From: CAHJWO01 sp964245885 | Lineage (GTDB): Bacteria; Verrucomicrobiota; Verrucomicrobiia; Chthoniobacterales; SZAS-18 | Length of the DNA stretch: 16,590 nucleotides | Reading direction: 5' to 3' | Assembly: GCA_964245885.1 (NCBI GenBank) | Contig: CAXTOX010000088.1 | Span: 1 to 16,590 of the forward strand | Part shown: positions 14,958-16,590 of the stretch, one piece after another | Numbering within the stretch: position 1 is the stretch's first letter | How the letters are laid out: every line of letters begins with the position of its first letter | Translations under genes and position numbers: made by a program | Notes under the pieces: model-generated | Seen by the model: only the letters and a program-made list of their open reading frames with translations | The model's database searches: none | What the model was told of the DNA's origin: nothing

Positions 14958-15407
14958 ATGCTGCCTCTTCCAGTGCCCGCTTCACCCTCCCCCGATCCCT
15001 CGCACGCTCCGGCGGTCGGTCTCCTGGCCGGCAAGCGCATCCTGACGGTCGACGACCAGCCGAACTCCACCCGGATGATCCGGCTCGCCCTGTCCGCCAC
15101 GCTCGGGGCCGAGGTGCGCGAGGTCAACGATCCCACCCGCGCCCTGGCTACCGCTTTGGAGTTCCGCCCGCACGTGGTCCTGCTCGACATCGAGATGCCC
15201 GGCCTGAACGGCGGCGTCCTCTGGCAGCAATTCCGCAGCCACCCGGAGTTTCGCAAACTGCCCATCGTTTTTCTCAGCAGCCGCATCTCGGAGGACGAAT
15301 GCTCGCCCAGCGCCACCGACGCCACGACGCAGATGCTGGCTAAACCGGTCACCCTCGCGCGACTCACCGAACGCCTCGCCGGCCTTCTGGGAAGAGGCGA
15401 AGGATGA
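14958..15407 (+). CDS. Receiver-only response regulator
   Basis: 149 residues. The receiver domain (about 26-145) has every key residue: acidic pocket D32-D33 in LTVDDQP, phospho-acceptor D77 in VVLLDIEMPG, S107/S108 in VFLSSR and K129 in LAKP. There is no output domain, so it acts through a partner, as CheY-like or phosphorelay intermediates do. A Pro/Ser-rich N-terminal tail of 20-25 residues precedes it. Start ATG 14958. Its TGA (15405-15407) overlaps the ATG (15404) of the histidine kinase (ATGA), so the two are translationally coupled and probably work together. The 174-bp gap before it (14784-14957) holds no gene I can support beyond a weak minus-strand 30-codon ORF. Confidence 0.93.
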   Translation: MLPLPVPASPSPDPSHAPAVGLLAGKRILTVDDQPNSTRMIRLALSATLGAEVREVNDPTRALATALEFRPHVVLLDIEMPGLNGGVLWQQFRSHPEFRKLPIVFLSSRISEDECSPSATDATTQMLAKPVTLARLTERLAGLLGRGEG

Positions 15408-16590
15408 AGACGGAAAGCAGAAGGCAGAAGGCAGAGGTTGGAAGGAAGACCGGGAGACGACTTTCTCTGCCTTCAGCGTTATCACCCGGCGGGCGATGTC
15501 TCGCAGACTCGAACCATCCGCATCCTTCCTCCTTCCGCTTGCGGGCGCTCGAACGCCACCAGGAAGCCATCGCGGAACTCGGCCGCCGCGTCCTCCTGGG
15601 CATCGACGCCGACCAACTCCTCGCCGAGAGCGTCGCGATGGTCGCACGCACGTTGGAGGTCGAGGCTTGCGTCGTGCTGGAGTCGTTGCCCAAGGACGGC
15701 CGATTTGTCGTGCGCGCGGCTTCGGGACTGCCGGACGGCGCGGCGCGGCGCACCGTGACCGATTCCTCCCGCTCGCTGGCCGGACAGGTGCTCCGCGCGG
15801 GTTCGCCGCTCGTGGTCGGACCGCTCCCCGCCCGGCGTCCGCCGCTCGTCCCGGACGCGTTGCGCGTCGAGGAGGAAGAGGTCTTCGGCCTGCGGGTGCG
15901 CGGCTGCCTGGCCGTGGCCGTGGGTGCGCGGACGGGCCGGCCGCCTTTCGGCGTGCTCGCGGCGTACACCGCCCGGGCGCGCCGGTTCACGCGCGACGAC
16001 GTGTTTTTCGTCCAGTTCATCGCCAACACCGCCGCCGCCGCCTTGGAGCGGGAACGGCAGGAGACCGCCCTGCGCCTGGGCGAGGCGCGTTACCAGCGCA
16101 TCGCCGCCCACACCCCCGGCATGGTCTACCAATTCCGCCTCCGGCCGGACGGGTCGTTCTCGTTCCCGTTCGCGACGGAGGGCTGCCGGGAGTTGTTCGG
16201 GGTCGATCCGCAGGAGATTTACGATGATCCGTTGATAGTCATCGGCATCCTGCACGAGGCCGACCGCGACACCCTCTTCCCGGCGATCCTGGCGTCCGCG
16301 CAGACGATGACCCCCTTCCAATGGACGGGCCGCTACGTGACCCGCGCGGGCGAGACGCGTTGGATGCGGGCGGACTCCCGCCCCGAGCCGCAGCCCGGCG
16401 GCGACGTGATCTGGGACGGGATCATGTTCGACATCAACGAACTCAAGCTCGCCCAGGAAGCCGCCCACGCCGCCCAGGAAGAGGCCGAACGCGTCAACCG
16501 CGCCAAGAGCGATTTCCTCTCCCGCATCAGCCACGAGTTGCGCACGCCGCTCAACGCCATCCTCGGCTTTGGCCAATTGCTCGGCCTGGA
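15404..16590 (+). CDS. GAF-PAS-HisKA histidine kinase (3' end outside window)
   Basis: No stop codon occurs in this frame from 15404 to the window end (395 full codons visible). A GAF domain lies at about 60-215 (GIDADQLLAESVAMVARTLE ... ANTAAAALERERQE). A PAS/PAC domain lies at about 225-345 (ARYQRIAAHTPGMVY ... GVDPQEIYDDP ... RYVTRAGETRWMRADSRP). HisKA then begins with the phospho-accepting His377 in SHELRTPLNAILGFGQLL. The ATP-binding domain is missing only because the window ends. No membrane segment, so a cytoplasmic sensor is likely. ATG 15404 overlaps the response regulator stop; TTG 15539 (LRALERHQ) is the alternative start if the repeat-encoded N-terminal 45 residues are not translated. 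Confidence 0.9.
   Translation, partial: MKTESRRQKAEVGRKTGRRLSLPSALSPGGRCLADSNHPHPSSFRLRALERHQEAIAELGRRVLLGIDADQLLAESVAMVARTLEVEACVVLESLPKDGRFVVRAASGLPDGAARRTVTDSSRSLAGQVLRAGSPLVVGPLPARRPPLVPDALRVEEEEVFGLRVRGCLAVAVGARTGRPPFGVLAAYTARARRFTRDDVFFVQFIANTAAAALERERQETALRLGEARYQRIAAHTPGMVYQFRLRPDGSFSFPFATEGCRELFGVDPQEIYDDPLIVIGILHEADRDTLFPAILASAQTMTPFQWTGRYVTRAGETRWMRADSRPEPQPGGDVIWDGIMFDINELKLAQEAAHAAQEEAERVNRAKSDFLSRISHELRTPLNAILGFGQLLGL
15414..15480. repeat. GCAGAAG inverted repeat, copy 2, inside the kinase 5' region
   Basis: The left arm AGCAGAAGGCAGAAGGCAGA (15416-15435) and right arm CTCTGCCTTCAGC (15465-15477) mirror the element at 4974-5090 with a shorter spacer. In the kinase frame the left arm reads SRRQKAEV. 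The arms are degenerate, and the stretch contains no stop in the kinase frame. Confidence 0.7.

Noticed and set aside
15482..16576. 364-codon minus-strand open frame opposite the kinase
   Set aside because: The plus strand carries clear GAF, PAS and HisKA sequences; the minus product shows no family motif.

Overview
The window is a GC-rich (visibly about two-thirds G+C), gene-dense bacterial chromosomal segment. It contains a run of 10 Ns (12722-12731), so it comes from a draft or metagenome-assembled genome. The gene content is a Tricorn-type protease, a large double-VWA/glutamine-amidotransferase-like membrane protein, a ThuA-like protein and a Dcp-type M3 peptidase. Translation starts are mostly without a Shine-Dalgarno sequence and often non-ATG. 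There are also many dispersed palindromic repeats of kinds I associate with environmental Verrucomicrobiota/PVC genomes. I favour Verrucomicrobiota at moderate confidence; no rRNA or marker gene is present to prove it. There is no phage, IS transposase, CRISPR array or obvious island.

Layout. 67-1787: an AraC-family regulator (-) divergent from a glycine-zipper stress-type protein (+), with two perfect palindromes between them. 1872-4972: the 903-aa VWA membrane protein followed by a small ABM-fold monooxygenase-like protein. 4974-5090: a purine/pyrimidine inverted repeat built of GCAGAAG units, then a ThuA-like protein (5096-5881). 5892-6071: a composite inverted repeat with perfect 38-bp arms, between the convergent ThuA gene and a small lipoprotein gene (-). 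6672-7163: a MerR-like regulator (-) whose putative promoter has a dyad in its spacer. 7339-7420: tRNA-Leu(CAG). 7510-9561: dcp (+). 9562-10023: the only gene-free stretch over 300 bp, holding a terminator-like hairpin and a three-layer nested palindrome, between convergent dcp and the Tricorn gene. 10024-13360: Tricorn protease homologue (-), interrupted by the N gap. 13500-13979: a GreA/GreB-like factor (+), divergent from Tricorn, with a 9-bp hairpin ending 2 nt before its start codon. 14085-14783: a hemolysin III/PAQR-type membrane protein. 14958-16590: a two-component pair, a receiver-only response regulator overlapping by ATGA a GAF-PAS-HisKA histidine kinase that runs off the window.

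Functionally these are mostly independent housekeeping or accessory genes. The two peptidases (Dcp and Tricorn) are convergent neighbours and both process peptides. The clearest operon is the response regulator plus kinase pair. I do not see a convincing new multi-gene system. The most unusual content is the repeat architecture: both large inverted repeats sit exactly between convergent gene ends, and the GCAGAAG repeat occurs once in an intergenic region and once inside the predicted coding start of the histidine kinase.
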